DNA from: Marvania coccoides
Lineage: Eukaryota > Chlorophyta > Trebouxiophyceae > Chlorellales > Chlorellaceae
Direction of reading: 5' to 3'
Assembly (NCBI GenBank): GCA_963854735.1
Contig: OY978098.1
Location: forward strand, 1,796,001 to 1,860,000
Length of the DNA stretch: 64,000 bases
The notes beneath the pieces were generated by a model, which was given only the letters and a program-made list of their open reading frames with translations, searched no databases and was not told the DNA's origin. The position numbers were made by a program, and so were the translations under genes. This document shows positions 9,615 to 20,719 of this stretch, piece after piece. The stretch's first letter is position 1. Every line of letters starts with the position of its first letter.

Positions 9615-9668
9615 GAGCTGTGTGGAGCGAGGGTAGCATAGACTACCCACCGCTTCAGCACGCAGCTC
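9615..9668. other. Long imperfect stem-loop
   Basis: Three stacked stems can be drawn: GAGCTGTGTG with CACGCAGCTC (one G-U pair), GAGCG with CGCTT after a CAG bulge, and GGGTAG with CTACCC closing a six-base loop. It starts 137 bases after the universal stress protein stop, so it may be part of that 3' UTR or a small RNA precursor. Confidence 0.5.
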
Positions 9669-9913
9669 GCCTTATGGGATGAACAAAAATTCATCGGTCC
9701 CCCAAACCTAAATGGCACTTACTGCACCAGATACAGAAATTTAGAGATTTTTTCACCATGTAATCGTCAACAAAATAATAGCTATCGCATGAATGCATCA
9801 CGTGGAAAAGGAAACACAATATTATACAAGATTGCAGGAGGGTAAACACAACTGCAGCAGCGATACAAGATCAATTTACAGCACCTTATGTTTGAGTATA
9901 TATTCGTATTTAT

Positions 9914-11107
9914 TCAATCTGCGACCACCACAGTGCCAGCACGCCCCCGCAAAATATCAACAACGTCCTCAATGCTGCCCACCGCCGCATTGCCCCCAGT
10001 CTGGCGCACAAACCAGCACGCCGCCGCCATTTTCGGCTTCATAGACCCCGCAGCAAACGTCATGCTCTCCACCTCTGATACTTTCAGCGGCGATTTCAGC
10101 GGCACTTTTTCGTTGGGCCATCGCTGTGGGTCGTACACCGCCGCTGCGTCCGTCAGCATCACCAGCCAGCGCGCCCCCAGGTTGGCCGCCAGCAGCGCAG
10201 ACGCAGCATCTTTATCGACCACCGCCTGCACCCCCCGCCGATGCTTCTTTCCGTCATCTTCAGCGACAGGAATGCCGCCCCCGCCGCAGCACACCACAAT
10301 CACGCCGGCCTGCAGCAGCACCTCGATAGCGCGGGTTTCCACGATCTTTTTGGGCAGCGGTGAGGCCACCACTCTGCGCCATTTGTCGCCGTCTTGTGCT
10401 ATCGCCCACCCTAGCTCTTTGGCCAGCTTCTCCGCCTCCTGCTGGGAGTACCACCGCCCGATGGGCTTCGTGGGGTGCTGGAAAGCGGGGTCAGCGGGAT
10501 CCACAACGACCTGGGTGAGCAGCGCAACCACGTCTTTCGAACTTCCCTGCAAAGCGATTGAAACAATTGTTTCACAAATTATTCGATAAGAATTTAAGAA
10601 ATGACGATTTAGAACCAATCAAGTTTTGATTCTAACGATGCAGAGTGCTATACGATTTCTTGCCAGTGCGTTGGCCATCTCCAGCTCCAGCAAGTACCCA
10701 ATTTGGCCCTCCGACTCTGCATCCAAAACATCGAGGCCCGAGCGCTCGTCCAGCTGCGCCAACAGCCCTACTTGAGGACCATTGCCATGGGTGACGCACA
10801 GCCGCAGGTCATCCTCTGCTGCCACGGCAGCGATGGCTGCAGCAGCCTTCTGGGCGTTGCGCTGCTGATTTTCGTTGCTTAACTCCTCACCCCGCTTGAG
10901 CAGTGCGTTGCCCCCGAACGCGATGACGGCGATGGGTGGGCGTACATCCGTGGCGCTGGACTGGCACCTCGGCTGCTGGAGAAATACCGCGTTGCGACTT
11001 CGGAACAGTGGGGACTGTGGCAATGTGATCTGGGCTGGTCTTGTGTGCGGTCTAAAGGCGAGCTGCAGTAAAGTCGCTCTGTTCAAAACTCTGGAAATGG
11101 TTCGCAT
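9914..11107 (-). CDS. Carbamate kinase with organellar presequence
   Basis: Exons 11107-10637 and 10546-9914 (phase 0) give 367 residues. Carbamate kinase makes ATP from carbamoyl phosphate, the last step of the arginine deiminase pathway. About 55 residues of Arg/Ser-rich presequence ([20 protein letters not shown]) suggest a mitochondrion or plastid. Then come [70 protein letters not shown], and the final [21 protein letters not shown], covering the amino-acid kinase fold at full length. The donor site (GTTAGA) is weak, so the join near ALARN may shift by a few residues. The gene is divergent from Sua5 across 150 bases. Confidence 0.85.
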
Positions 11108-11257
11108 TGCATATTAGTGTTGATATATATATTAATAAATACAGAAGCCGCTGTGATTTCGATTTCTCCTGGCCACGTCAGGTTTCGTTGCGCTTAAAAA
11201 GAAGAACCTCCAGATAAAAACAAAAAATCCTCTCGCGTTGTCCATGTTTTTATTCTG

Positions 11258-12194
11258 ATGTTCGCAACAAAGTTCCACACGCTTCAACGCCACTGCGGGC
11301 GCCCCAAATGTGCCTTGGGTTATCGGACGACAGTCATTGCGCAGGCAATCCGAACAGCCAGGCGCCCTAAAAACAACGCTGGCACCAAGCAATCAACACT
11401 GGTGGTAACCCTGGAGCCTGATGGCTCCGATTCGTGGCGCCTGGACGGTGTGATTGACATGATAAAAGGCGGAGCGGTGAGCGGGCTGAATTCATTTAAA
11501 TAATTGCTTGTCCCTGTCCAATGCCAATCTCCCTCCACTTTCTAGCCCGGATATTAAATTCGTTTCCCCACAGGTTGGCATCATCCCCACCGACTCCCTC
11601 CCTGCGCTGGTGTGCGATCTCGAAAACCGAGGGGCGGTGCAACAACTGTACGAACTCAAGGGCGCCTCCCCCTCCAAAAAGCTCTCCATCCTGTGCCGCA
11701 ACTTCTCCGACGTGTCCACCTACACTCTGGGCTTCCCCGTGGCCTCCGCCCCGGGCCAGTCCAACTTCTACAAGATTGCCAAGCAAATTCTGCCGGGGCC
11801 CTACACCCTCATCCTGCAGGCCTCCAAGGCGCTGCCCAAGCAGATCACCAACTACGAGTCTGGAAAGAGCAAGCACCGCTCCACGGTGGGGGTGCGCCTC
11901 CCCGACGACCCCGTCTGCCAGTCGATTTTGCAGCAGCTTGACCGACCGCTGCTGTGCTCCACGGCAACAGGGCCAACAGAGGCAGAGGGCGGGGCACCAG
12001 ACAGGGATGACGTGGAGGGGATGATGGTCCCCGACTCTGCGGTTCTGGCGGACTATTATGGGCCCAGGGGGCTGGCTTTTGTGATAGATGTCGGCCCCAA
12101 AGTGAAGGAGCCAAGCACGGTGGTGGATTTGAGTGGGGCAGAGCCGGTGCTGGTGCGAGAAGGCAAAGGAGATACCTCCTGGCTAGAGACTTGA
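11258..12194 (+). CDS. Threonylcarbamoyl-AMP synthase (Sua5/YrdC family)
   Basis: Exons 11258-11476 and 11574-12194 (phase 0) encode 279 residues. The enzyme makes threonylcarbamoyl-AMP for the universal t6A modification of tRNA. The sequence shows the YrdC fold: GGAVGIIPTDSLPALVCDL, LYELKGASPSKKLSILCRN, a PGPYTLILQASKALPKQ stretch, STVGVRLPDDPVCQSIL, and the late STVVDLSGAEPVLVREGKGD. The first 50 residues are basic and could be a presequence. It lacks the extra Sua5 C-terminal domain, so it is YrdC-like in length. An insertion (GGAPDRDDVEGMMV) sits between late strands. Confidence 0.85.
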
Positions 12195-12756
12195 GGGATT
12201 GGGGGGGTTGAGGGACGTGGGCTGCTGGCAAACGCGATAGAAAATGAATGAAGAAACGTGCCCTGCTGTTGGCCTCAATTTTTTGTTTTATTTTTGTTTG
12301 TTTTTTGCTGTTTGTCTGATATTTTTTTTTCTTTGCTTTGCTTAATATTGTTTGCATGCATATTTGTATTTTGAGGGTGTTTGGCTAGCGAATGTGCGAA
12401 TGAGTGAGAGCAAGGTTTCCATTTGAACATTTTCGCCCCCATACTAAGTATGATACTGGCTATAATTATGCACGAGAGATCCAGATCTGCTCGGGACCTT
12501 CTCAGCGCATTGAGGGCATATCCAATGTGCAACTGGCGTTCCCTTAGGGCCGCAGAGATAAAACACGCAGCATGGGGATGCTCAGCATCATGCTGAATTG
12601 TTTCTTCTCCAATTCAAGAAGTGTTTCAAACCGGCCACGCATTGCCCAAATAATTAATTTTGTTAAATATATTCTCGTCCCTCCAAGATCAGAGCAGTTC
12701 TCCATTCCTCAGAACCTGTCTTTATAACCGTTTTTTGTGTGTGTGACAGAATCAAG
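12195..12756. other. Gene-free interval
   Basis: AT-rich flank with T-runs near 12278-12340. A nested inverted repeat at 12568-12595 (CAGCAT...ATGCTG enclosing GATGCT-C-AGCATC) is the only structure seen. Confidence 0.5.
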
Positions 12757-13652
12757 ATGACAAACGAACCTGGGCTCAAGAAGCTTGACTTTGTGCCCAA
12801 GACAGCGGCAAAGGGTTACTCCATCGCTACCAATGCCTACAGCTCTGGCAAAGAGTACCTGCCCGTCCCAGTCCAGGAAAAGATTACAAAGGTGGAGCAA
12901 AATGTAACCGAGGTGGCCGCTCCTTACGTCACCAAGGCGCAGGACAAAGGCACCGAGCTGCTGAAGCTGGTGGACGACAAGGTGCGCACGCGTTTCCATT
13001 TCTTACGAGCAACATCTTCTCGATGCCTTCCATATTTACCCACTTCTCCTTTACTTGGCATACACAGGTCGACAAGGCGGTCGCCGGCGCCAGCCAGATG
13101 TACCAGCACAACTCCGAGTTCGTGCTGGCCCAGCTGGAGAAGCAGAAGCAGCTGCGCGCCGCCAACTTTGAGAGCTTTGCCGCCGCCAAGGACCACTACT
13201 TGAAGAAGGTGGAGGAGAGCGTGGCGTTCGTCAAGGCCAACGGCGTGACCGGCGCGGCCAAAAAGGCCGCGGACGAGGTCTCCCACGCGGTCGCGGAGGC
13301 CCGCAAGCTGCCGGGGGCGGTCGTGCGCACTGTGCACGACGCTTTTGAGCGACTGATGGCCTTTGAGCCGGTGCAAAAGGCGCTAGAGACCACCCGCCCC
13401 GCTGTGGACGCCGCCTACTCGCGCTACATGGGCGTGCACGACTCCGTGGTGGCGTCGTCGCAGTACAAGAAGGCCTATGAGCTGTCGGCGGCGGCGGTGG
13501 CCCGCGCGCAGGACACCTTCATCTACCGCAAGGCCAAGGAGAACCTGTACCCGCTGGTGTCGAGGTACGCCGACCCCGCCCTCGCACAGCTGCAGGAGTC
13601 TTCTTACTACCAGCTGGCGGTGCAGCACATCACACCGGCCACAACCGCCTGA
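12757..13652 (+). CDS. Lipid-droplet surface protein, MLDP/REF-SRPP-like
   Basis: Exons 12757-12981 and 13068-13652 (phase 0) give 269 residues. The protein is almost entirely amphipathic helix with many Ala, Lys, Val and Tyr and no transmembrane segment. The opening LKKLDFVPKTAAKGYSIA, VTKAQDKGTELLKLVDDKVD, and repeated ...QYKKAYELSAAAVARAQDTF... match my memory of the green-algal major lipid droplet protein, related to plant LDAP/rubber-particle proteins that coat oil bodies. Repeating patterns of YxxxKxxYE and ALETTRPAVDAAY support a helical coat. The assignment is from recognised pattern; localisation is inferred. Confidence 0.75.
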
Positions 13653-14828
13653 GCATAGCGCCTGAATTCCCCTCTGGAAATAAAAAATGCATACGTTGTA
13701 CTAAAAATAAAGAAAATATTTGGATTAGAATGAATAATTTGAAACGCATAGCTCGTTAGAATCCCCAAGATCATGTTTATCTTGTTTACACCATTTTTTC
13801 CTCCCTTGGGAGCGGGAGTGCAACACTGGGGGCACGGTGAACATCGCCCGCTCCTTTCTTCCTTCCCCCCCTCATGAATTCCTGTTTCAGTCTCTTTATT
13901 CATTTGCAAATGTGCACCTCTTCCTGGATGATTTTTATGGTCGGAGAGATGCTTCTTAGCGAACACTTTGCTTGCATATACGCTTTTGTAACTTTGATTT
14001 GATTTCATTATATGGCGAGAGAGAGAGAGAGAGAGAGAGCATCCTGTAGTAAGCTGCTTGTTAGCATTGGGCAAGACACCACAGCACAGGTGGGGAGAAG
14101 CGGCGGGGACCGATCAAAATTAAAGGTACTGCACAAAATATCTTTTCACGAAATTATATTTGAAACATGAGAAAATGAGTTGAGTTTCCAAAATGAGAAA
14201 TGACGTATGTTCTCATTTCAAAATGGGAAGATGAAAAGTGGAAAAAGTCCTTTTCCCTATTCATATTATAATAACAAGGGAAGTGAAAATATGTCATTTT
14301 GAATATGTATCGCTCAAGTTGAGGAGCAGTTGTTGAGAGCAGTTAAAAATTCTGAAAAGGAGGAAGAACCCGGATGCCAAAAATGATTCCATAGACTCTT
14401 CCTCGGAGTATATTGGACATAGAAAAAACTCTTTTCTGATACAATGAGGATTGACCACCACTCGTCCTGTTGATACATGAATTCAAACTGAACTGAGCAC
14501 CTACTCTCCTACAGCTGTACCTGCAGGCGTCCTCCCCCTGGGGTCTCTTAAATCTTATTTTTGTTTAGATATAGGACGAGCAATTATCCTCGGTGCATAA
14601 TGAGCATATGAAAAAAAATCAAACGAAACTGGGACGGACAGTTGTCGTGAGAGACAAGGACCTTTCTTTTATTTTAGTCGTGCAGGGCAAGACGCATTGG
14701 AGGCGAGACAATACCCCCTGCACGACCTATTGAGAGAAAACGACCTCTAGAAGTTTAACTATTTAAATTTTGACAAGGCAAGATCGTACTCCCATCGTGA
14801 TGGGCTCAGATTCTTGACGCCACCAATT
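13653..14828. other. Gene-free interval with repeats and hairpin
   Basis: Contains a (GA)n microsatellite at about 14014-14039, an AT-rich stretch, dispersed repeat A copy 1 (14494-14616, minus), a perfect 11-bp inverted repeat (14677-14687 with 14716-14726) and a five-codon upstream frame at 14800-14817. No gene was found. Confidence 0.5.
14494..14616 (-). repeat. Dispersed repeat A, copy 1
   Basis: Reverse complement of 43779-43891 over most of its length, sharing GAGACCCCAGGGGGAGGACG, an AATAAGATTTAA word and ACCGAGGATA. It also matches 17161-17220 over the CATATG...CCGAGGATAATT part. The edges are approximate. Confidence 0.75.
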
Positions 14829-16553
14829 ATGGGGGAAGCTCAGATGACGATCCCAAACTCTCTGCTCAGACTACGCGGATTACCGTATGAGGCGACGCAG
14901 GAGGACGTCCTGAGCTTCTTTGATGGATTTGAGACAGTGGCACTGCACTTTACACAACGCAGCGGTAAAAAAACCTTTTTTTAGCAGGCAGGAACAAAGC
15001 AGCTCCATGATTTCGTGGCCCCAAGCTTAAAGAGCCTCAATTTTCATTGCAGGAAAACCAACGGGCGAAGCTTATGTCGAATTTGTCAGTCCGGAGGAAG
15101 CAGAGCGAGCTTTAAAGAGTAGGCAGCGAGAACATCTTGGATCGAGATACATCGAGGTGCGTCGTATTTTTCTTTGTACGGGGCATTCTAAATATTTTCT
15201 AAAAGCCACATGTTACAGATATTCGATGTGGGCGAGGCCAAGTTGGTCATGGAGGCGACAGCGCCCCACGCCCAGCCGTCGCTGAAGGGCCATGTGGTCC
15301 GGCTACGCGGCCTGCCTTTCTCCTCCAGCACGGAAGACGTGCTGGAGTTCTTCGAGCCCACAAAAGCGGCGGCGGGGAGCCGATCCGTGCTGTTCACGTG
15401 CGTCACCGACGGCCGCCCCACAGGTGAGGCGTTTGTAGATTTCCCCAGCGAGGGCGACGTGGAGGCAGCGTTGAAGAAGAACAATGAGAGGCTGGGGTCG
15501 AGATACGTCGAGGTTTTCCCTTCCAGCAAGGGAGAACTTTTCCAGGCGGTCAACCAGCGCGGATTTTTCACAGCCAAGGGGGGCATGCGGGTGTACCATC
15601 CGCCGCTACCTCCAGGCGCGTCTGGGGCCAACGGCAATGGCATGCACGCCTCCCCTCCCAGCTCCAACTGCGACCGAATGAATGGCGGCGCGGCGGCCGC
15701 CGTCGACGCAGCAATGCATGGCATGGCAGCCATGGGGCTCTCCCACCGCGATCGCCAGGTGCCAGGGCCCCCTCGGCGCGGAGAGTACCCTTTTCCAGTC
15801 CCCATTGGGTACGTCCACAGTATACCCAGCCCCACTGGGCGGCGGTTCCAACCGCCGCCCAACAACATGCGGCAACCGCAGCACCTGCAGACCACGACCA
15901 GGTGGGTGCCGGTGGTGCAGCGGCCCATGACCATGCCCGCCCGCCAGCATGGCCGCCGGTTCGATCCAGCGCCAGGCCCACCAGGCAGCGCCTCTCCCAA
16001 CGGCAGTCTACAGCAGTTTGAGTACCGAGGGCCCATGGTTGCTGGCCCGCAGTTTGTGGTGCAACAAGTGCACCCGCACCCGCTCATGCAGCAGCAGACC
16101 GCCACGGTGTGGCGCCCGCCAGGCGCTTACATGCCGGCAGGGCACGCCGGCCAGCAGCCTTCTGTGTGGTACACCAGCGGGCATCCCATGGGGGCCCACC
16201 CCATGCAAGGGTACATGGGATACTACAGCCCGCAGCAGGCACAGCATGGCACCCCCAGACAGCACTCTGGGATGGGCTACTCTTGCTACCCTCACCAGCA
16301 GGGGCAGCAAACCCGCTCCAGGGGCCACTCCCGCGGTCACAGCCGCAGCAGCAGCGCTACGGCTGTTGATGGGTCTGTGCCACGGTCATCTACGGTCTCC
16401 TCTCCCTCTGCTTCGTACAGCACTGAGGGGGCCAAGGACGTGGTCAACTCTCCGCCAAAAATGCCGAGCTCCCCTGAACGCAACGCCTCCCCAAACAACG
16501 GCAGCCCCCCAAGCAAATCGTTAATTGGTGTCCTTGTACCATTTGATCAGTAA
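14829..16553 (+). CDS. hnRNP H/F-like RNA-binding protein (two quasi-RRMs)
   Basis: Exons 14829-14964, 15053-15156 and 15219-16553 give 524 residues. Two RRM domains of the hnRNP H/F/GRSF type are seen: RLRGLPYEATQEDVLSFFDG with GKPTGEAYVEF and HLGSRYIEIF, then RLRGLPFSSSTEDVLEFFEP with GRPTGEAFVDF and RLGSRYVEVF. This family binds G-rich RNA and regulates splicing. The remaining 300 residues are disordered, rich in Pro, Gln, Gly, His and Met, with an Arg/Ser patch (SRGHSRGHSRSSS). The RNP motifs are the degenerate quasi-RRM kind. A five-codon upstream frame and a hairpin precede the start. Confidence 0.85.
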
Positions 16554-16566
16554 TTTCGAACTGGAC

Positions 16567-16666
16567 ATACGGATGGAAGGGGGTACCCCGCCTTACTCTG
16601 GCGGAGTGAGTGGCACGTCGACTTGCGGATCTCTATAAGGGCACCCTCGGTAGTAGACGTTATACT
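16567..16666 (-). repeat. Dispersed repeat B, copy 1
   Basis: Reverse complement of 44225-44320. Shared words include GGCACGTCGACTTGCGGATC, CTCGGTAGTAGACGTTA and ACGGATGGAAGGGG. It begins 14 bases after the hnRNP H-like stop codon and so probably forms its 3' UTR. Confidence 0.8.
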
Positions 16667-17160
16667 CAAATGTAAAACCTTGAAACTTTGAAACCATAAC
16701 AAAAATGTGACTGTGCGGGGAGAAATTCTCTTCCCCTTCCTCATTTTTTCAATTCTCTCTGTTAGGTTTTTTTTCTAAATATTAACTGCCGCATTTTAAT
16801 TGACCGCAATATTTTTTGCTTTTTTTTGGTCCCAAGTACTTTGAGAGTTAAGCTTAAACATTTTTTTGCCCCTCTCTCGCTTTCGTTTGCAGTTATCTTC
16901 ACCTACTTTTAGTGAATTCTGAGTTTCATTCCCCACCCGTTTTAGTCTAGGGGGTGTTGGCAATGGTTGATGTGTTGGGTGAGGGATGGGCAACGATGAC
17001 GAATACTTAACGCGGGTTTTACATATTTTTTTTTTCACTTGGCAATGAATGGATGGATGGATGGACGGCTGCATGGGGTTAATGGGTCTTTGCCAAACAT
17101 TCTTTGTATTGAAGTTAACTTTCTTTCCTTGCTTTTCTTTTTTTGAGTCGCAACTTTGGT

Positions 17161-17220
17161 GCATTTTTTCATACGCCCAATGTACTCCGAGGATAATTAA
17201 GCTCGTCCTATTTCCTAACA
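17161..17220 (+). repeat. Dispersed repeat A, copy 2 (partial)
   Basis: Matches repeat A over TTTTTTCATACGCCCAAT, CCGAGGATAATTAAGCTCGT and TTTCCTAACA, then ends; the GAGACCCC half is missing. Confidence 0.65.
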
Positions 17221-17509
17221 ATCCATTTATATTTCTTTTTCCCTAATCCTCCTTTATTTGATCTTTTCACTGCTTCACACAATAGAAACCAGTAACTAAT
17301 TAACTAAAATTTAAAGCCATTTTCTCCACCAATATTGCTTTTCCCGTGTGAAATTAAAATTATTGCATTTTTTCATGTGCCCGGTGGATCGCTGTGTTTC
17401 CCCAGTTTTAGGTACTTTTAGGATCGGCATGCATACAGAACTAGGAAACTATTTAGGAGATGTTAAAAACAATAATGCCGTGATATTACCTCACATCATG
17501 TACCCCTGC

Positions 17510-19936
17510 TCAAGCCTTCTCCTCCGTCTGCTTCGGCGGCGGCAGCAGCGGCAGATACCGCGGCCTCTTGGCCTGCAAAATGCAGAAGCAACACCACCAG
17601 TAGAACGCCATAATCTTGCCTTGGTGCGCCAGCGTGGCATTCACGTTGTCGTTCTGAAACGCGAGCCTTTTCAGCACCTCTTCCCCTGTAGTATCGCCCC
17701 TTCCCCGCTCGTCAGCCTCATAAAACTCCCCCTCAAACTCATTAATGCAGGCCCCCTCGAAGGTGTGCTTGATGAGCGATGTGCGGGGCAACCAGCGCAG
17801 CGGCAGTGGCACGCTGCTTTCGTTGATGAACAGGCCGCCGAAAACGATGGAAACCAGGATGACGGCAGGCCCGATGGCCAGGGCAGCTTCGGTGGAGGGC
17901 GCAGCGGCGCCGACGGCCATGCCGAGCGCCTGCGCAGAAAAGCTCTCCGCCATGAGGATGGTGAGGTAGCGGGCGAAGCGAACGGGCTTGGGGTTGAGCC
18001 CTGTGGCGGGATAGACGATGGCGCCAAAAATGGCCGGGAAAACTGCACCTGTGAGATGAAGAAAAACATGGTTGAGGATACAGACGAAGCTGTGGATCAT
18101 TCATTCTGCTGTGTTTTCCAACCAGGTTGTTGGGTTAAGGCTGAAAGACAGAAATGAACACATAATAACTTACCGATGGGTAGCTCCGCGGCCAGCTTGG
18201 CCAGCAGGTACGGCAGCACCGGGTATGCGCTGCGGGTGCGCTCCCTCACCACCACGGTGCGCTCCTTGGGGAACACATTCAGCGTTTTGATCATCGCAGT
18301 CATCGCAGTGCCCACAGCTCCCACCTGGAGCAGCCCCAGCCTGTCTTGAATCGCTGGCTGGGTCTTCCCCATGCGGTAGTAAATCGCAGAGAACACCGCC
18401 GCTGAGGAGACCTGCGAGGAGGCGCGCGCTGCCAGCGTCGCCCTGTCGCGCGTCACCTGCCGCCAGCTGCGCTGCAGCAGCAGCGCCACCTGGCGCCGCA
18501 GGCCGCAGGCAGGGCGGATCTCTGTCACCGCCGCTGCCGCTTCCGCCGCTCCGAGCTGGTCCTCAGCGACCAGGGGAGCTTCAGGCGGCGCGCTGGTTTT
18601 CTCCCACGCGTCTGCGAGGCCTTCCACCCTCTCTTGCGACTCCGTCTCCGCCTCTGGGCTTGAGTGATCGATGGCCACCAAGTCTGCGAGGAACTCAGCG
18701 GGGTTCCAGGCTGTGGGGCACGGGTAGCCCAGCGCGGCAAAGTGGGGGACAGCATCCTGCGCTGGGCCAAAGTAGATGAGGCGGCCCTCGCTCATGAGGC
18801 ACAGGTCGTCAAACATGGCAAAGATGGATGAGCGGGGCTGGTGGATGGTGGTGACGATGGTGTGGCCATCCTCAGCCAGGTCCTTGAGCGCCTAGGGCCA
18901 GGAAAGAGGAAGGAATAAAAGAAGGTAAAATGGACGTCGAGTGTCGCGCGAATAATTATGAGAAGTTATGAGAGATTATAAGAAATAGGATGAGAAAGAA
19001 AGTTATACCTGCATGACCTGTTGCGCGGCAAAGGCGTCAAGTCCCGAGGTGGGCTCGTCCGCCAGGATCAGCTGGGGCCTGGACACGAGCTCGCAGGCGA
19101 TGGAGAGGCGCTTCTTCTCGCCGCCTGCAGCAAAAAAAACAAAAAACCATTCCATCTAGTAAAGAAAAATTCAATAACCTATTCAAGCACTGCTGCTGCC
19201 GCAATATGCGTCTTTTCTGTATTTAGCATTCCCTCCCTTTTCCACCCACTTACCAGACAGCCCCCTGGTCTTTGCATCTCCGACGGCAGTGTCAGCGCAC
19301 TTTGCCAGCCCGAGGCGCCGGATCACGGCCTCCACGTGGGCCTCCCTCTCCTCCGGGGTGCTAGACGAGGAGTTGCGCAGCTCTGCGGTCATTGACAGCG
19401 TCTCCCGTACCGTCATCTGGGAGAAGAAAACATCTTCTTGGGCGACAAACCCTGCGCGAATGCCAGGGGCAGGGATGGCGTGGCCTGCCGCGGTGATGTA
19501 CCCCTCCAGCCGCATCTTCTTGCTGTAAGGGAGCTGCCCGGCAAGAGCATTGAGTAGAGTGGTCTTGCCTGCGTCGTAAATGTTTGAACATCCATGTAAT
19601 ACTTTTAAATGAAATTTGTTGGTAAGAGGATGCAAAGATGCACTCACCAGAGCCGCTGGGCCCGCAAATGGCGAGCAGGCGGCCAGACTTGGCGCTGCCG
19701 TTCAGTTTGTCCAACAGAATGCGCTCGTTGCCGTCCTTCTCGGTGAGGGTGCAGCTCAGCTGCGACCACTGGAGTTCCACCTCCTCGCTGATGACTATAG
19801 AGCTGGCAATTCGCTTGGCGTGGTTCTTGCGGCGCAAGCTTTGGACGACGCCGCGAACCGATATTCCAACGGCCAGAGGAATCTGGATCTGGGGCGGGAG
19901 CGCGATGATCGCCGCGCCCACGATGAAATCTAGCAT
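17510..19936 (-). CDS. ABCG-type half transporter, ABCG7-like
   Basis: Five exons, 19936-19648, 19568-19254, 19124-19009, 18891-18174 and 18048-17510, give 658 residues with consistent phases. Order: short hydrophobic N-terminus, nucleotide-binding domain with Walker A (GPSGSGKTTLL, interrupted by an intron), [18 protein letters not shown], the signature [17 protein letters not shown], Walker B ([13 protein letters not shown]) and the switch His in TIHQPR. The transmembrane domain follows, with its [11 protein letters not shown] and [14 protein letters not shown] features. That NBD-TMD order is the ABCG half-transporter layout, and the match to plant ABCG7 is close from memory. Such proteins dimerise; the substrate is unknown. 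Confidence 0.88.
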
Positions 19937-20589
19937 GTTTTCTATTTTTGAGTACAGGTAGCAAAGTTTTTTGTTCGGGTTTTGATAAATAAAATTTGAT
20001 GATCTTTTAAAATTCGTGCGCTCTTGCTGTGCCTTTAAAACAATTTATAAAGGGCGTGGATGCGCTGTGTGTATATAAGTTTCAATCAAATAACAAAATG
20101 ATTAACACAATAACACGTCCTTATGATGAGGCTAATTTTATCCAATTCAATTTTATTTCTGTCCTTGATATCTCTTCATGCACAAGTTCTGATTGCATTA
20201 AGACATCCTAGAACAAGCGCTAACAGCGGCACCTTACTCATCATCGCTCTGCAGCGAAACGATTTCGACTTCTTACCACCTCCGCCGCTGCCGGGCTCCG
20301 CCTGCGAAGAGCCTCGCATGCTTTTAAATCCCTTCCTGACCGCCTCCCACTTGTGCCCCCCCCCTCCCCCCACCCATTATCTTGGTCAGTCTTGACAGCC
20401 CACCCGAGTCCGAGGATTGCAAGGGGAGAAGTAGCGACGGCGGGCATACTTCGACGGCAATTCCCTAGGCCGATTATTGGGCTGGACTGCTGCACTCGTG
20501 TTGGAATTGGACGGCAACAGCGCCTCTAAACCCGCCGGCAACGACATTTCTGCACCCTCCAGTATTACCGCCACCACTGGTCTTTCTTC
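19937..20589. other. Gene-free or unresolved interval
   Basis: Lies between the ABCG start and the end of the Nup58 acidic frame. On the minus strand, short open stretches at 20176-20373 and 20386-20577 are GC-rich and Gly/Ser/Lys-rich but have no family match. They could be decayed coding sequence or downstream Nup58 exons. Confidence 0.4.
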
Positions 20590-20719
20590 TCAGGCTGCCT
20601 CAGGAGCGGGGCCACTTTCACCTGCTCCACCCACCCCAGCTGCCACATGTCCTTCATTCTCTTCATCCCCACTCGACTCTTCGGGATTCTCATCAACATC
20701 CATTTCCTCGGAACCGTCT

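Larger units (their letters stand above)
16554..17509. other. Gene-free interval with repeats A and B
   Basis: Immediately after the hnRNP-like stop lies repeat B copy 1 (16567-16666). It is followed by a T-rich region, a (GGAT)n run near 17049-17065, and a partial repeat A copy 2 at 17161-17220. No credible gene on either strand. Confidence 0.5.

Noticed and set aside
9615..9668. The stem-loop as a SECIS or tRNA
   Set aside because: No quartet of non-canonical ATGA/GA pairs, no in-frame TGA in the upstream gene, and no cloverleaf or TTC loop.
17348..18157. A 269-codon plus-strand frame across the ABCG transporter
   Set aside because: It overlaps two confidently modelled minus-strand ABCG exons and their intron, and shows no domain.
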